Source: Tiliqua scincoides (taxonomy: Eukaryota; Chordata; Lepidosauria; Squamata; Scincidae). Taken from it: a DNA stretch of 64,000 nt. The stretch is from assembly GCF_035046505.1 (NCBI RefSeq), contig NC_089821.1, forward strand, positions 195,138,377 through 195,202,376. Reading direction: 5' to 3'. A model generated the notes under the pieces. That model was not told the origin of the DNA, ran no database searches, and saw only the letters and a list, made by a program, of their open reading frames with translations. Made by a program: the position numbers and the translations under genes. This document shows, piece after piece, positions 13,001 through 27,400 of the stretch (its first letter is position 1; each line of letters begins with the position of its first letter).

Positions 13001-16000
13001 ATACCTCTCTCCATGTATTAAGACAAAAAAGACAGCCAGTGCCTTAAGCTCCATGCCCCATAATGGCACTGATCTTCTCCATTGTTTTCTTTTATTAATG
13101 TTTTTATGGTTCTGCACTATTCCCCTCTCCAGAGCTGCAAGAACACATTGCACCAAAAATCAAAACACACTAGCAGTTGAGTTTTCCCTTCTGCTTGGTG
13201 AAATTGATTTGGTTGGGTGACAATGCAGTTTGTTCAATAAATCTCTGTGAATTTCATTGTCTCCTTTAAGTCTTTATCTTATATTATATAGAGTGCAGTT
13301 TAAATAAACACTCTTGAGTTAATGAAATTTAATTAATGCGTTCCTATGGGCAAAAAAAGTCAGAACAAAGTCAAATTTGGTTTACAAAGTGTTTATTAAG
13401 TGCTCTTTAAAGGCATACATACTGTACAGAGGATTTCAAAAATTTCAAGCTCAAAACTTCAACTTTTTAATTTTAAAAATTTGTCTTGCGAAGCACGGCA
13501 TAGAAAAATTCGTCTTGCGAGTCACCAGAAAAAATCGCAAAAATGCTTTCGTCTTGCGGGTTTTTCAGTGTGCGAGGCATTCGTCTTGCGAGGCACCACT
13601 GTATATGGATTAGCATCTATATATTCATGTCTAATCTTAAAAAATGAAGTGATTTCCTATATAAGAAGAGTCCTGCTGGATCAGGCCAAAGGCCCATTTA
13701 GTCCATGTTCCTGTATCTCACAGTGGCCCACCAAATGCTTCAGGGAGCACACAAGACAACAAGACACAACCTGCATCCTGGTGCCCCTCCTGCATCTGGT
13801 AATCTGAGGTAGCCTACCTCTAAACCGAGGAGCTTGCACATACCTACCATGACTTGTAACATGTGATGAACTTTTCCTCCAGAAATTTGTCCAATTCCCT
13901 CTTAAAGGCATCTAGGTAGGATGCCATCACCACTTCCAGTGGCAAGGAGCTCCACAGACTAATTGCATGCTGGGTAAAGAAATATTTTCTTTTGTTTGTC
14001 CTGATTTTCCCAATACTCAATTTTAGTGGTTGTCCCCTGGTCTGGTGTTATGTGAGAGGGAAAAGAGCGTCTCTCTATCCACTCTATCCAACCCCTGCAT
14101 AATTTTGTGTCTCAGTCATATCCCCCTCAGGCACCTCTTTTCTAGACTGAAGAGCCCCAAACACTGTAGTCTTTCCTTGTAAGGGAGGTGCCCAAGTCCA
14201 GTAATCATTTTGGTTGCTCTCTTCTGTACTTTTTCCATTTTCACTATATCCTTTTTAAGATGTGGTGACCAGAACTGGGTGCAATACTCCAGGTGTGGCC
14301 TTACCATCAATTTGTACAATGGCATTATAGCAGTGGTTCTCACACATTTAGGACCGGGACCCATTTTTAGAATAAGAATCTGTAGGATCCACCGGAAGTG
14401 ATGTCATGACTGGAAGTGACATCATCGAGCAGAAAATTTGTAAATTCTAGGTTGCAATCCTACCTACACTTACACAGGAGTAAGCCTCATTGATTCTCAT
14501 TGTTAAAAGTATATATATATTGTAGCCTGTTCAACATGCAGATCTCCCCAAATTCAGTCACATATTATGGCCCCAAGCATTATAGCATCAAGTCTAACAT
14601 ATTAAAAATATAATATTGCAATGGATGGGGACCCACCTGAAATTGGCTCGCGACCCACCTAGTGCGTCCCGACCCACAGTTTGAGAAACTCTGCATTATA
14701 GCATTAGCCATCTTATTCTCCATACCTTTTCTAATGATCCTAAGCATAGATTTAGCCTTCTTCACCGCCGCCACACATTGGGTCAACACTTTCAATCGAG
14801 CTGTTCACCAAGATCTCCCTCCTGATCTGTCACAGACAGCTTAGAACCCATTAGCCTATATGTAAAGTTTTGATTCTTTGCCCCAATGTGCATGACTACG
14901 TTTACTTACATTGAAACGCATCTGCCATTTTGCTGCCTAGTCTCCTAGTTTGGAGAGATCCTTCTGGAGCTGTTTGCATGTAAACCTGGAAAGTCTTATG
15001 GAATTGCATGTCTTCCCTGAATTCATGTATTTTCAATCATTTCAAGTATTTGGGGCCTCTGGTTGTGGCTGCAGGGCAAGCTGGATGAATATCGCCTAAG
15101 CATGAGCCGACACATGTTTGAGATAATCAGTGAAGTGAGAAGAGAAGGAGTGGACAAAATGATTGACCTGAAGAAGAAGTTTGGCTCCACTAAAGATAAC
15201 CACGCACTCAAACAACATTTGTCTCAAGTAAGCTGGGGTGTGAAAGCCACTTGAATTTAAAATGGTTCTCAATGGCTAGAATTTTTTGTCCTAAGTGCCC
15301 AGTGACATTTAAAGATGCAGTGTGAAAAATAAATTGGGCCCAAATCCTAACCAACTTTCCAGCGCTGTCATAGCTCTGCCATTGGGGCATGTGTTGCATC
15401 CGTGGGGGTGGGGGGGGCAGCCACAGAGGCTTCCTCAAGGTAAGGAAATGTTTGTTCCCTTACATCGGAGCTGCATCCCCCTTACCTTGCTGGAAAGGTA
15501 ATTTTTTACCCAATCACTTAGCTGAATTTTAAGTGCTCTATAAGGAAAAAAATAAATCATGGAAGTTGGGTAGTAGTAGTATTGGCAACCTTCAGTCTCG
15601 AAAGACTATGGTATCGCGCTCTGAAAGGTGGTTCTGGCACAGCGTCTAGTGTGGCTGAAAAGGCCAATCCGGGAGTGACAATCCCTTCCACACCGGGAGC
15701 AAGTGCAGTCTGTCCCTGGTCTGTCTCCCTGGCTATGGGCCTTCCTTCTTTGCCTCTTAGCCTCAGACTGTTGGCAAAGTGTCTCTTCAAACTGGGAAAG
15801 GCCATGCTGCACAGCCTGCCTCCAAGCGGGCCGCTCAGAGGCCAGGGTTTCCCACTTGTTGAGGTCCATCCCTAAGGCCTTCAGATCCCTCTTGCAGATG
15901 TCCTTGTATCGCAGCTGTGGTCTACCTGTAGGGCGCTTTCCTTGCACGAGTTCTCCATAGAGGAGATCCTTTGGGATCCGGCCATCATCCATTCTCGCGA

Positions 16001-19000
16001 CATGACCAAGCCAACGCAGGCGTCTCTGTTTCAGCAGTGAATACATGCTAGGGATTCCAGCACGTTCCAGGACTGTGTTGTTTGGAACTTTGTCCTGCCA
16101 GGTGATGTTGAGGATGCGTCGGAGGCAGCGCATGTGGAAAGCGCTCAGTTTCCTCTCCTGTTGTGAGCGAAGAGTCCATGACTCGCTGCAGTACAGAAGT
16201 GTACTCAGGACACAAGCTCTGTAGACCTGGATCTTGGTATGTTCCATCAGCTTCTTGTTGGACCAGACTCTCTTTGTGAGTCTGGAAAACGTGGTAGCTG
16301 CTTTACCGATGCGCTTGTTTAGCTCGGTATCGAGAGAATGTGTGTCGGAGATCGTTGAGCCAAGGTACACAAAGTCATGGACAACCTCCAGTTCATGCTC
16401 AGAGATTGTAATGCAGGGAGGTGAGTCCACATCCTGAACCATGACCTGTGTTTTCTTCAGGCTGATTGTCAGTCCAAAATCTTGGCAGGCCTTGCTAAAA
16501 CGATCCATGAGCTGCTGGAGATCTTTGGCAGAGTGGGTAGTGACAGCTGCATCGTCGGCAAAGAGGAAGTCACGCAGACATTTCAGCTGGACTTTGGATT
16601 TTGCTCTCAGTCTGGAGAGGTTGAAGAGCTTTCCGTCTGATCTGGTCCGGAGATAGATGCCTTCTGTTGCAGTTCCAAAGGCCTGCTTCAGCAGGACAGC
16701 GAAGAAAATCCCAAACAAGGTTGGTGCAAGAACACAGCCCTGCTTCACTCCGCTTCGGATGTCAAAAGGGTCTGATGTGGAGCCATCGAAGACAACAGTG
16801 CCCTTCATGTCCTTGTGGAAAGATCTGATGATGCTGAGGAGCCTGGGTGGACATCCAATCTTGGGGAGAATCTTGAAGAGGCCGTCTCTGCTGACCAGGT
16901 CGAAAGCCTTTGTGAGATCTATGAACGCTATAAAGAGTGGCTGTCGTTGTTCCCTGCATTTCTCCTGCAGTTGTCTAAGGGAGAATACCATATCAGTGGT
17001 GGACCTGTTGGCTCGGAATCCACACTGCGATTCTGGATAGACGCTCTCTGCAAGTACCTGGAGCCTCTTTAGTACAACTCGGGCAAACAGCTTTCCTACA
17101 ACGCTAAGGAGAGAGATGCCGCGGTAGTTGTTGCAGTCACCCCTGTCACCTTTGTTCTTGTACAGCGTGATGATGTTTGCATCAGGTAGAGATGATATTG
17201 AATACTGACTCCAGCGAGGCACCAACCTCTCATTAATTTCAACTGACCCCATGATGCTACCTTCACAATTTAACCCATCCAAATGCCAAATGAGGCAAGA
17301 GCAGGGGTGGGCAAACCTCAGCCCTGGGACCATTTGTGGCCCTTAGGGTTCTCCATTCTGGCCCACAGAGAGCCTCCCGTATCTAATGAGTCTCTGGCCA
17401 GTCAGAGACTGTTGGAGTCCATGGTGGCCCACGACGACCAGTTGCATTCGCCAGACAGGTGCTGCGGGCCAAGTTAGAGCAAAGCCTTTTATTGTCTCCA
17501 TGTGTGTTCTGCTTTTCCCTGGGCATTATTTTAAACCCCACCCCACCCCACCCCCGCCCCCATTGCCTCTGAACAACCTATGTCTCCAGGTGTTTCTGGC
17601 TTGGTCTATACGTTTTCACTGTGCAAGAGGTGTGTGGCAAACAGTTCATAGTTCTCATGTGGTTTTACATGCCTGTATTATAGTTCTTGTGTGTATTATA
17701 AATAAGCTCAGTAAAATTCATTCATTCATATAAGTTCTGTCTCAAATGTATTTGTTTATGTAAATTTATTCAAATTTGAAATGTAAATTATTATTATTAT
17801 TATTATTGTTATTGTTGTTATTGTTATTGTTATTATTATTATTAACAGTATTTATGAATACCAGCAGACAACCACTAGAACAGACAGTGCTGGGGTGAGG
17901 TGGGCCAATTACTCTCCCCCTGCTAAAAAAAGGAGCACCCACCCGAAAAAGTGCCTCTTACCCAATTAGCAGGGGTAAATTGGTTCTTTATTTCCTGGCC
18001 CCCAACGCAGTGTCAGAGAGATGATGTGACCCTCCTGTCAAAATATTTGCCCTCCCTGCCCCAAGAGCCTTGCAGCACATTTTTGCAAGGGACATCACAA
18101 GATCTTGTGCTTTGTGTAATATGTTCTAACCATAGGGAGAGGGACATCAAGACTTATTCCAGCAGAGAGAAACACAGGGTGGGGTTATCATAGGAGAGTC
18201 TGAGTGAAAAGGTAAGCAAATTAATTAACTGATAACTCTTTGAAGTTGCAATGTCAGGATACTGCAGTCAAAGGGAGCATGGTATTTAATGTGACCTCCT
18301 TGACTCTGGCAGTGGAAATGTTCAGAAAGAGTACAAACTAAATACTAGGAGCAAACTAGTTTTGCAAGCTAAAACATTCACTTAGCATTGCAAACTAATA
18401 CATTCAGTTACTAACTTTCTGTCATAAATGTCAAAGCAGAGGAGGGTTTTGAGTTTTGAAGTTGCACAATTATCTTCTGCTGGCAACAATACAGGCCCAA
18501 TCCTATCTGGCTCGTGTGCCACTCAAAAGTGGGTACAGATCTGAGGAGACTTTCCTAACCTAACTTTCCTGGGAGTAAGTCCACACTAGGACTTACTTCT
18601 GAGTAGACCTGCTTAGGATTGTGCCCTAAGACATTTAGTTCAGATCAGAGGAAGCAGTTTGTTTTTCAAGGGTGCCAAGTTCTTTAATAGTCTCTCTGAA
18701 ACCAATGTTGGCCCAAAGGTTTTACGTTCCATAATATTTTGGATAAACACATGAAGAATATGCTTACATATTTTTTGTTAATATTTAATGTATTAAATAT
18801 TTATTACTACTTATACAGCTTATATTGGATGCAACAAACCACTTTAAATCTATTTTGATTTTGAGATTTGTGCTCAGATTCCTGAGTTGTGGGGACTCTA
18901 GGCTTCTTCCTTAAGTGGATTTTTGGTTCCTGTCTCTTGTATTCTGGGTATTAGATATCGAAATTAGGCCAGCAAGGATGTTGGTTGATGCAGATTGCAC

Positions 19001-21384
19001 GAAAAAAAAGGTCTTGGGGTGAACTGGTGGATTTCACTCAAGGTTTAACTGATCACTTACAGTTGGGGTGAGGAAGGTTCTCTCCCCCCAGTCACATGTT
19101 CTGGTTATCCTGGATATTTCTTGCTTTGCAGTGCAACGTTTTGCCATGTCTTCCTTGAATAAGTCATCTAAAGCTATTGCTCTTTAAGCACCTTAAGGAG
19201 TGTACTTGCTCTGTGCTTCTGGTGGAATAAGTTATGGTTGTGTAGGCTGATCTATGAATAGTTCTGTTCTAGAAGACTGATAGTGGTGTTAACTAGATGG
19301 CCTCCCCCAACTCTTAGATTCTGTGATAGATTGGATAAATTGACCCTCAGTTTAGATACGTTAGAAGTTGTTAGGTAGATATAGCTAAAATTGATCCATG
19401 TTTATGGTGTTTATTCCAGAAATAGAAAATGGGAATTTCAACCTTTTTCATCTCACAGCACACTGACAAGGTGCTACAATGGTGAAGGCACACCATCAGT
19501 TTTTTGACAATTGACAAGGCACACCAGGATGCGGGGGGGGGGTACATATTCCCCATTGGCCCTGCTAATGAATGACTGTCTCCCAAACACCTGCGGCACG
19601 CCTGCAGACCATGTGCTACACACCAATGAGTCATGGCACATTAGTTGAAAATCGCTGCTCTATAAGATGGTGAGCCAAATTCACTGTATTGGCTATCATT
19701 CTAGAGGGTATATCTTCACTTTAGGGCACTGGTTTTCAAACTCTCTTGGAGAGTTTGAACCACTGTAAGTCCTTGTGGGGGCAGGGGAGGCAGCGGGGGG
19801 GTGAGGGGAGGAAGCGATGCGATCCCCAGGATCACGCTGCTCAGGGAGCTGCAGGGGCTTGGCTGCACTTCCCAGAGCCTCCTGGGGATGCAGGGAGCCC
19901 TGCGCGACTGTCTGCGGGCTCCCCAAAGCTTCAGAAGTGAAAGTGGAGTGATCATGCTACACTTCTGGTTTTGCGGAGGTGGGGCACAATCGCTCCACTT
20001 TAGCTTTTGAAGCTTCGGGGAGCCCTGCAGACAGTTGCGCAGGGCTCCCTGCATCCCCAGGAGGCTGCAGGAGGCTCTGGTAAGTGCAGCCAAGCCCCTG
20101 CAGCTCCCTGAGCGGCGCGATCCTGGGGATTGCGTCGCTGCCTCCCCTTGCCTCCTTGCTGCCCCCGCCCCTTAAGGGTTGCGACGCCCCAGTTTGAAAA
20201 CCCCTGCTTTAGGGGAACATTATTTTTATGCATAAATATAATGCCTGAGTTTCTTTTGAACATTTGTGTTGCTTGCTTCATAAATACACAGTCTGATGCT
20301 CATTCTCAAAGCTGCACAGACAAGCAGCTGCTGGAGAGATGTCAGTATATCTAAACCATACCATGACAGGGATTATCTGCCTTTGTTAGCAGGGACAATT
20401 GCAGGAATTAAGGGATGAAAACTGCCGGTTACAGGAACTGGTGTGTAAACTGAAGGCTGTGAACTGCTGGAAGGAGACAGCCCAAAAAGCACAGTTGTCT
20501 GCCATGCTGAGAGCTGTGGAGAAGGTGAGATCTCACAAAAGCCTCTCTGTTAAAACAGTTATTCTAGAGAAATAAAAAGTGTTGTGTGTTAAATTATAGA
20601 GGATTCAAGAGAGGGCAATGACTTTAACATCATATTTTTAGGTAGCCGACATGAATGAATGCACAAAGAGTTATTTGTATCCTTATGAACTGGAATAATT
20701 CATATATTAACCAACAGAAAATCTTGACTTTAGAGAACCTTTGTGGTGTAGTGGTCAGTGTTAGACAAAAACTAGGGAGATCTAGGTTCAAATTCCTACT
20801 CAGCTATGACACTCACAGACTGTGAACCCGTTGTGTACAATCTCAACCTAATCTGTCTCACATGGAGGAAGGGGAAAAACAACATTGCCTAAACTCTTTG
20901 GAGGAAGGGTGGGATATAAAGTCTCAGGACCAATTTATGCAGGTATCAAACTGGTGATCCTCTACATGTAGTGAGGCATCAGGAACTCAAGCTTAACTAG
21001 TTGTTTAAAAATAATGGGAATCCTTTATACATTCTGGGGCATAACCCACATACCTTATGTTGTGTACATTGTCTCATATGACCCAGAATGTATATAGGGG
21101 TCCCATTATTTTTAAACAACTTGCTAAGCTAAATGTGTTCAATTATATCACAATAGGTGCTCATTATTTTTATCCATGGAGAAAGTGGAAGAACTGCACA
21201 CATGGCCCTAGGTTAGCTATAACAATGTATGCACAATGGCCTAAACACAAGCTCCACCTTGTACTTGCTGGTTTGAGGAGTGTGTGAACCAGAATCAGAA
21301 AATCTAATTATCTCTGCTAATTTTACATTGATATGGTAAATAATGGGATGAGTAGACCTGTCTTGTAGTAGTAGTAGTAGTAGT

Positions 21385-21415
<31 letters not shown>

Positions 21416-24400
21416 GGTATTTATATACCGCCTTTCTTGGTCTTTATTCAAGACTTTATTCAAGGCGGTTTACATAGGCAGGCCTTTATTAAATCCCTTA
21501 CTAAATAGGGATTTTTACAATTTGAAAGAAGGTTCTTTCTTTCAAGAACGACTACATTCAAGGTGTTTCATTCCGATCTGGCTTCACATTCTGGCCTCCA
21601 TCCTCCCACGCTCAGAGCAGATGGAATTGCTCGGCTTCAGCTTGTCAGCTGCTCCAAGGTCGCAGGGTGTCGGTGGCCTCGAACTGGCGACCTTGTGGAT
21701 GTTATCTTCAGGCAGACGGAGGCTCAACCCTCTAGACCAGACCTCCTGCCTCCTTGTCTTTAGCTTCTCCTTGGTTGGATGAAGTGGTCACATGATTGCT
21801 TTGGCACACAGATCCTAATTTACCGTATTATTGCAGCAATTCAGTTTAATTGCAGAAATTCATTGATTGATGGCTTGGCTAATTGTGGTAATGAGAATGT
21901 GTGCTATAGTTGTGAGATGGCCCCTGCATGCCCATTTAGAGATGTTTTGTCACCTAAAAATTGCTATGTGAATCAAACCTGCAACCGAAGAAGAGAACAA
22001 AAATAATTTTTTAAAATGATACCAATGACATTTTACTCTAAGCCAAATGTTGTTCGTGTTCTTTTAAATTAAGTAGCTAGATTGGGAATGTGGCGTGGAG
22101 GGGGAGGTTTTGAAACCTACCCCTTCCCGCTGGCTTGGTCCTTAGGCCCTCCCCTGGCAGCTGCTATTTGCTTTGCATTCCTACTGACCCCAATGGAAAT
22201 GCGTTTTCCTTGGGAAATAGCTGCTGTGGGCAGCCCCCCTTATCCAGATTAGGACCATGTTGAGGGCACAACCTTCAAGCTCCCCCCTCCCCCGCACTGT
22301 GGTTCCAGTCTGTGTGGTGGCAGAACTGGCTGCTGGTCGCCCAGAGTTATTTTTGCAGAAAAAGCTTGTGTCTTCAGTATGCCTCTTCACATTCACAGGA
22401 AGCCATTCAGAATAAAAAAGAATGTTTGAAATCCAAGATGATGGCCAAACAAGAGGCCTCTCTATTTCGTCAGCAACTGAGGGCCGTGAGGAAAGCTTTG
22501 GCACAGTCACAAACAGAGAATAAAAAGTTGAAGCAACAGCTAGACAAACAGGTAAATTACCAGACTCTGCAGTAACACCTGCATAATGGAAGGTCATCAG
22601 TGAAGGTGATAAGCAAACCTTTTTGTAGGGAATTCCAAAGCCCCACCCACCCACAAGACCCCTCATGGGTCACAACCAGCCAAACCCTGAACAATGCAAA
22701 TCACAAGCACCACTATTCGTTATCAGTGCCATCATTTCAACTTGTCTAGGAAGCTGAGGATGCTTTGATTCCTCTTATAAAATCCCCCAAATATCTGGTT
22801 ATCAGTAGAATAAAGTAGTTATATGTGGATGGCACAAAGGTTTCAAATCCAAAGCAAAACATGGCCTCAAAAAATTAAATAATTTATTTGTAGAACAATC
22901 TGAAATGGCATGGCATTTGCATGTAAGAAAAGAAATAAAATATTTATTAAATCAGCTAGAAAGTCATCTTTATCTGTAGTAGCTTAAAAAGGGACAATGT
23001 ACATACTATGTATGTGCTGTGACTGGTTGTTGGCATCCTTCAGTCTTGGAAGACTATGGTATCACGCTCTGAATGGTGGTTGTGGGACAGTGTCCTCTCC
23101 AGTGCACAAAGCCTGGATAATGTAGATATGGAGGATAGACTGTTACCCATGCAGCAAATCCCCCCTCTCCACATCGCTGAAATGGTCCAATGGAAAGGCA
23201 GAAGCCAATACGGTTGGTTCCAGCAGCATCTTAGGAGTTGCCAGAACATGACTGTGTTCAGCCATGAACTGCCTCAGGGACTCTGGTTCCGGATTTTGCC
23301 TTGAGGTTGACTCCTGAGGCCTTTTCCATACCTGGATGTAGCCACAAGGCAGTGGAGGTTTGGGATCAGAGTTTTCCTTCTCTCAGATGAGCTGCCTTCC
23401 CAGGCCAACGAGTCCCATCTACCCGGTGGCTGTTTAGTTGCCTCTTACGACAAGTACAGCCAAACTGAAGGCCTATTCTTATCCCCAGCCCCCAGGGGAT
23501 ATATGATATAGGATATGTGACTGGTATAGTTAGAGCATTCAATGAAGAAAAATCTATTTTCCAAAGTTGGCTTCAAAAGCCTGAGAGGTAAGCAATCCCC
23601 AGGAGGCCCAAGTACCCATAGTTCAAGTGCATGACAAAGGAAGGGTGCCCTATGGCATGAAGGCCACACTGAAGCTGGATCTGGGAATCTGAATCCCTCC
23701 TATAGAACCAGATCCACCCTTTAATAGGGAAGTTGTATGAGAGGGTTGCATACTGGCTAAATTCCATTTGGACTTGAATCTATCAAGGCTTGGAGGGAAA
23801 AGCCAATTTGGGTAAGACATGCAAGATGTAGAGTCCAGGACAAGAGAACTTCAACAACAGAATGAAGAGGCAGGGGAGAGTTGCAAGAAAACAGGTTTCT
23901 GATCTCCAAGGGGGGTAGGTATACAAAACACTTCTTGGCAAGAACTGGGAAGGTAAATGGGCATGACATGCCTCCTGCGATTTGGCAGTAAGAAGAATAC
24001 AAAGGAAATGCAATGTGCACATCAACTGATAATCTAATTACCTGTTTAGCCAACATGGACTAGGTCTTTGAATAGACTTTGGACTTGAGGAAACATGGAA
24101 ACTAATATGATTAAGAGTTCTATCCTAAGATTGCGCTGGGCTGGCACAAGTCCCTTGTGCCGGCCTGGGAGGAAAGCATGTTTGTACCTTCTCCAGAGTC
24201 AGCCGAACCAGTGCATGGAGGTGCACCAGGCTTGCGGAAGCCAGATCTACCCTCCACGGTGACACGCACCAGCTGAGCTTGGCCAGCGTGGGGGTCTGGG
24301 GGTTTGTGGAGAGGGTGGAAAGGAGGCATTTCAGGGCAGGGAAAGGAGGGCGGCAAGCAGGTCCATGGGTGGGTGTTGGGGCAAGGATGGGATCAGGCAC

Positions 24401-27400
24401 TTAATGACAGATAATATCCCCTTTCCCAGGCAGCCCGAGGCAGTGCCAGTCTGCTTGAATCTGTGCCACCTTTTTAGAAGCAATTCCCCTTGTCCTGAGC
24501 TGAGCCGCTTTCAGCCCCAAACTTGCACTGGATATGGGGCAGGCCTGCCGACCTAGTTAGGACTGCACTATAAATTGACCAAGTCTTAGAAATCAGGCCA
24601 ATATAGACAATCATAGTTGCTGGTTTCAGGGGCACTCACAAAAGATCTTGGAAAATCTTACAGCGCAGGAGGAGTTAGCCTGACATTGCAGACAATGGTG
24701 TTTCTATTGCTTTATGATATTTTTAATGAAGAAATCTGTTTGCATGGTTATATGTATATGTATATCTCTCTTACCCAATTTGTTCAGTGTTTCAGTGTTA
24801 ATAAGTGTTATATAATAAGGCAATATTAATTTTCCAAACCAGTGACTTTCCTCATTTTACAAAAAGGCAAACTGGTATGTTGCCCTAGAAAAGAAAAACC
24901 TACAGAAGGAGCTCAAGAAAGATCAGGTGCAATGATCTGAAATTTTCTCAAATTAAAAAAAAAAATTCCTTCAATTCACAGATAGAACATTTCCATATCA
25001 TATATTTTCCCCCCAAGGATGACAATTCAACCTCTTTTAAACAAATGTTTTTGTTTTTTTTAAATTGCTACCTTCATTGTTTTGAAGTGAGGTTTTTTTT
25101 CTTAATTAATCTTAATTGCTATTTTCCATGTGTGACTTGTACATTTCATGCATTTTACAGTACTCCATGGCACCTTTTCAATCTTAACGTATTGGGTCTC
25201 TCATACATTTGTGTTTTGGTTGCCATTTGCCTTGGAATATACCTTTTGGAGATAAAGATCCATAAATAAATACGTGTGTTCTCATACAGTAGATTCCCAT
25301 CACTGCTGTTGGCGTTTTCTTGCATAGGGACACTTGTTACAGGAGACAGAACACAAGATGAATCAAGAGGTTCACAAAAGGCAGCAACTTGATCTGGTCA
25401 GGACTGCAAGCTTGGAAAGGGTGCTGGAAAACCTTGGCGAGAAAGAACTAAGACTGCAGTGCCTCACAGAAGAAACTGAGAAATCCTCTAAGCAAAGGCA
25501 GCTTCAGGGAAAAAAAGTTAAAAAAGAAATGCAACAAGTAAGCCTATAAATGGGTGATTTTTCTACCATTTTCATCTCATATTGCACTGAAAATGAGCCA
25601 ATATTGTCAAGGCACACCATCAGTTCTTTGACAGTAGACAAGGCACACCACACTGCTGGGGGATCTCCCCCAGTGGCCCTACTAATATATGACACTCCCC
25701 CAAACCCCTGCAGCAAACTTGCAGACCATTTGCAGCACACCAATATTCTGCAGCATAGTCAGTGCTATAAATTACTGAAAATCGCTGCTATAAATACATA
25801 ATATAACACAGGCCAACACACATTTTGCTTCCTTAAACGTTACACCAATTCCTGGGTATATTTGGGGTGCTGATTCCAAAAATGGCATCTGTTTTGCCCT
25901 AGCATTGTCTAGTTTTGGAGATATAGTATAGCCTCATTATTGAGTGGTTCAAGCATTCCTCATGAGGAAGCCTACACCAGGGTGGCATCAGAGATTGGAC
26001 ACCGCCCAAGGATCTGTGCCCACCAGAGGGCCCAGCTACCTGACTCTAAAACCCTACTACTGGTGACTATAGAAGCTTCTGTCAGGGAACAGGTGGAGGT
26101 GCTGTAGGAGTACAGTACAGGACCTTACCCCAGGGTCACGGCACTATTAGGGACTATTAGTTCCAGTGATACCACTGAATCCAGATTCAAGAGTTGGCCC
26201 ACCCAGATGGTCCTCTGATTAGTGAGAGTCATTGGACTGATCTGAGCAGCCCCTGATAGCTAGTATTCAAGAGCAGGTTTCTTGATGCACTACCTAAAGA
26301 TTACTTTTTAAAGCAGCCTCTGAGAAGCATCTTATTATGTAGAAAGCTAGCAGGTTCCAGATCCCACCTTGACTTTATGCATCTTCTTTTCAAAAGCAAC
26401 CCAAAAAATATGATTGTTTGGGGTTGTTTGGATCACTGAAAGCTAGTATTTTTTTAGATAAGAAGTCAACTGACCCAGGAGCGCAGTTTAAAACTGGATG
26501 CCTTTCAGAGGGTGGACGAGCTGCAGTGTCAGCTTTATGACTTGGAAGCAAAAACAGCTGAGAGAAATCACTCTGCAGGTATGGATATCCTTTATGTGAT
26601 AGTTGGCTTAATTATATGTGATGCTGCACTTGCCACTTGCATATGCTGAAATGCACAACAATATGTTGAAATGCACAACATAATTTTAAGAAATTGAGGT
26701 TAGAAAATTCCAGAAGAGAAAAATGAATTACTGTAGTTTAACTCCTCACCCAGTAGCACTGTTCAACTTGCCTGTCCTAGTGTCACATTAAATTGTGGTT
26801 TAACATCTGAGTCAAAGCTGACAAATGGCTATAATTTGCTATCTATTTTTATGAACTGCTGACTTTGAAATCTGTTCAGGTTAATACTACCATGAAACAT
26901 CCCTGAACCAAACATAGAATAGATTCTCATTCTAAAAAGTGGGTCCCAGTGCTAAATACGTGAGAACCATTGGAGTAGATCATTTAAATCAATCCAGAAA
27001 AATATACAGTATGTGAATTGCATGCAATGCTGTGTTTTTTTTTAAACAAACACATGTCTACAGAGTATTGTTTTCTTGGTATTTTACTTCCAGACTCTTA
27101 TTCATACTGATTATGTATGTAGCCTGTCCTCAGTTGTTCAGATCATGTTTGCCTGAAAACTGATCATGCAATTCAGCAGATAAGTAGCAGGTAGTGAACA
27201 TCAAACTTAAATCTGTTCTTTTCTTGAATAAGAGATACAGGTGCTGTTCTGAATTGAGTCAGTGTGATCGTCAAAGAGCCCATAGGGTTTTGATTACACA
27301 GAAATGTGTTGGGCAGAATGCAGAAGCAGCCCTGACAAGGACATAATCAGAAACTATTCAATTTTGCCTATGTGTAATTGAATGGATTAACTAGGAGTAG

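Noticed and set aside
20743-20830. tRNA-like A and B boxes
   Set aside because: They belong to a SINE head; the cloverleaf is decayed and the SINE body and tail follow directly.
21366-21415. Short direct repeats as a CRISPR array
   Set aside because: It is a triplet microsatellite at a SINE tail, in a eukaryotic genome.
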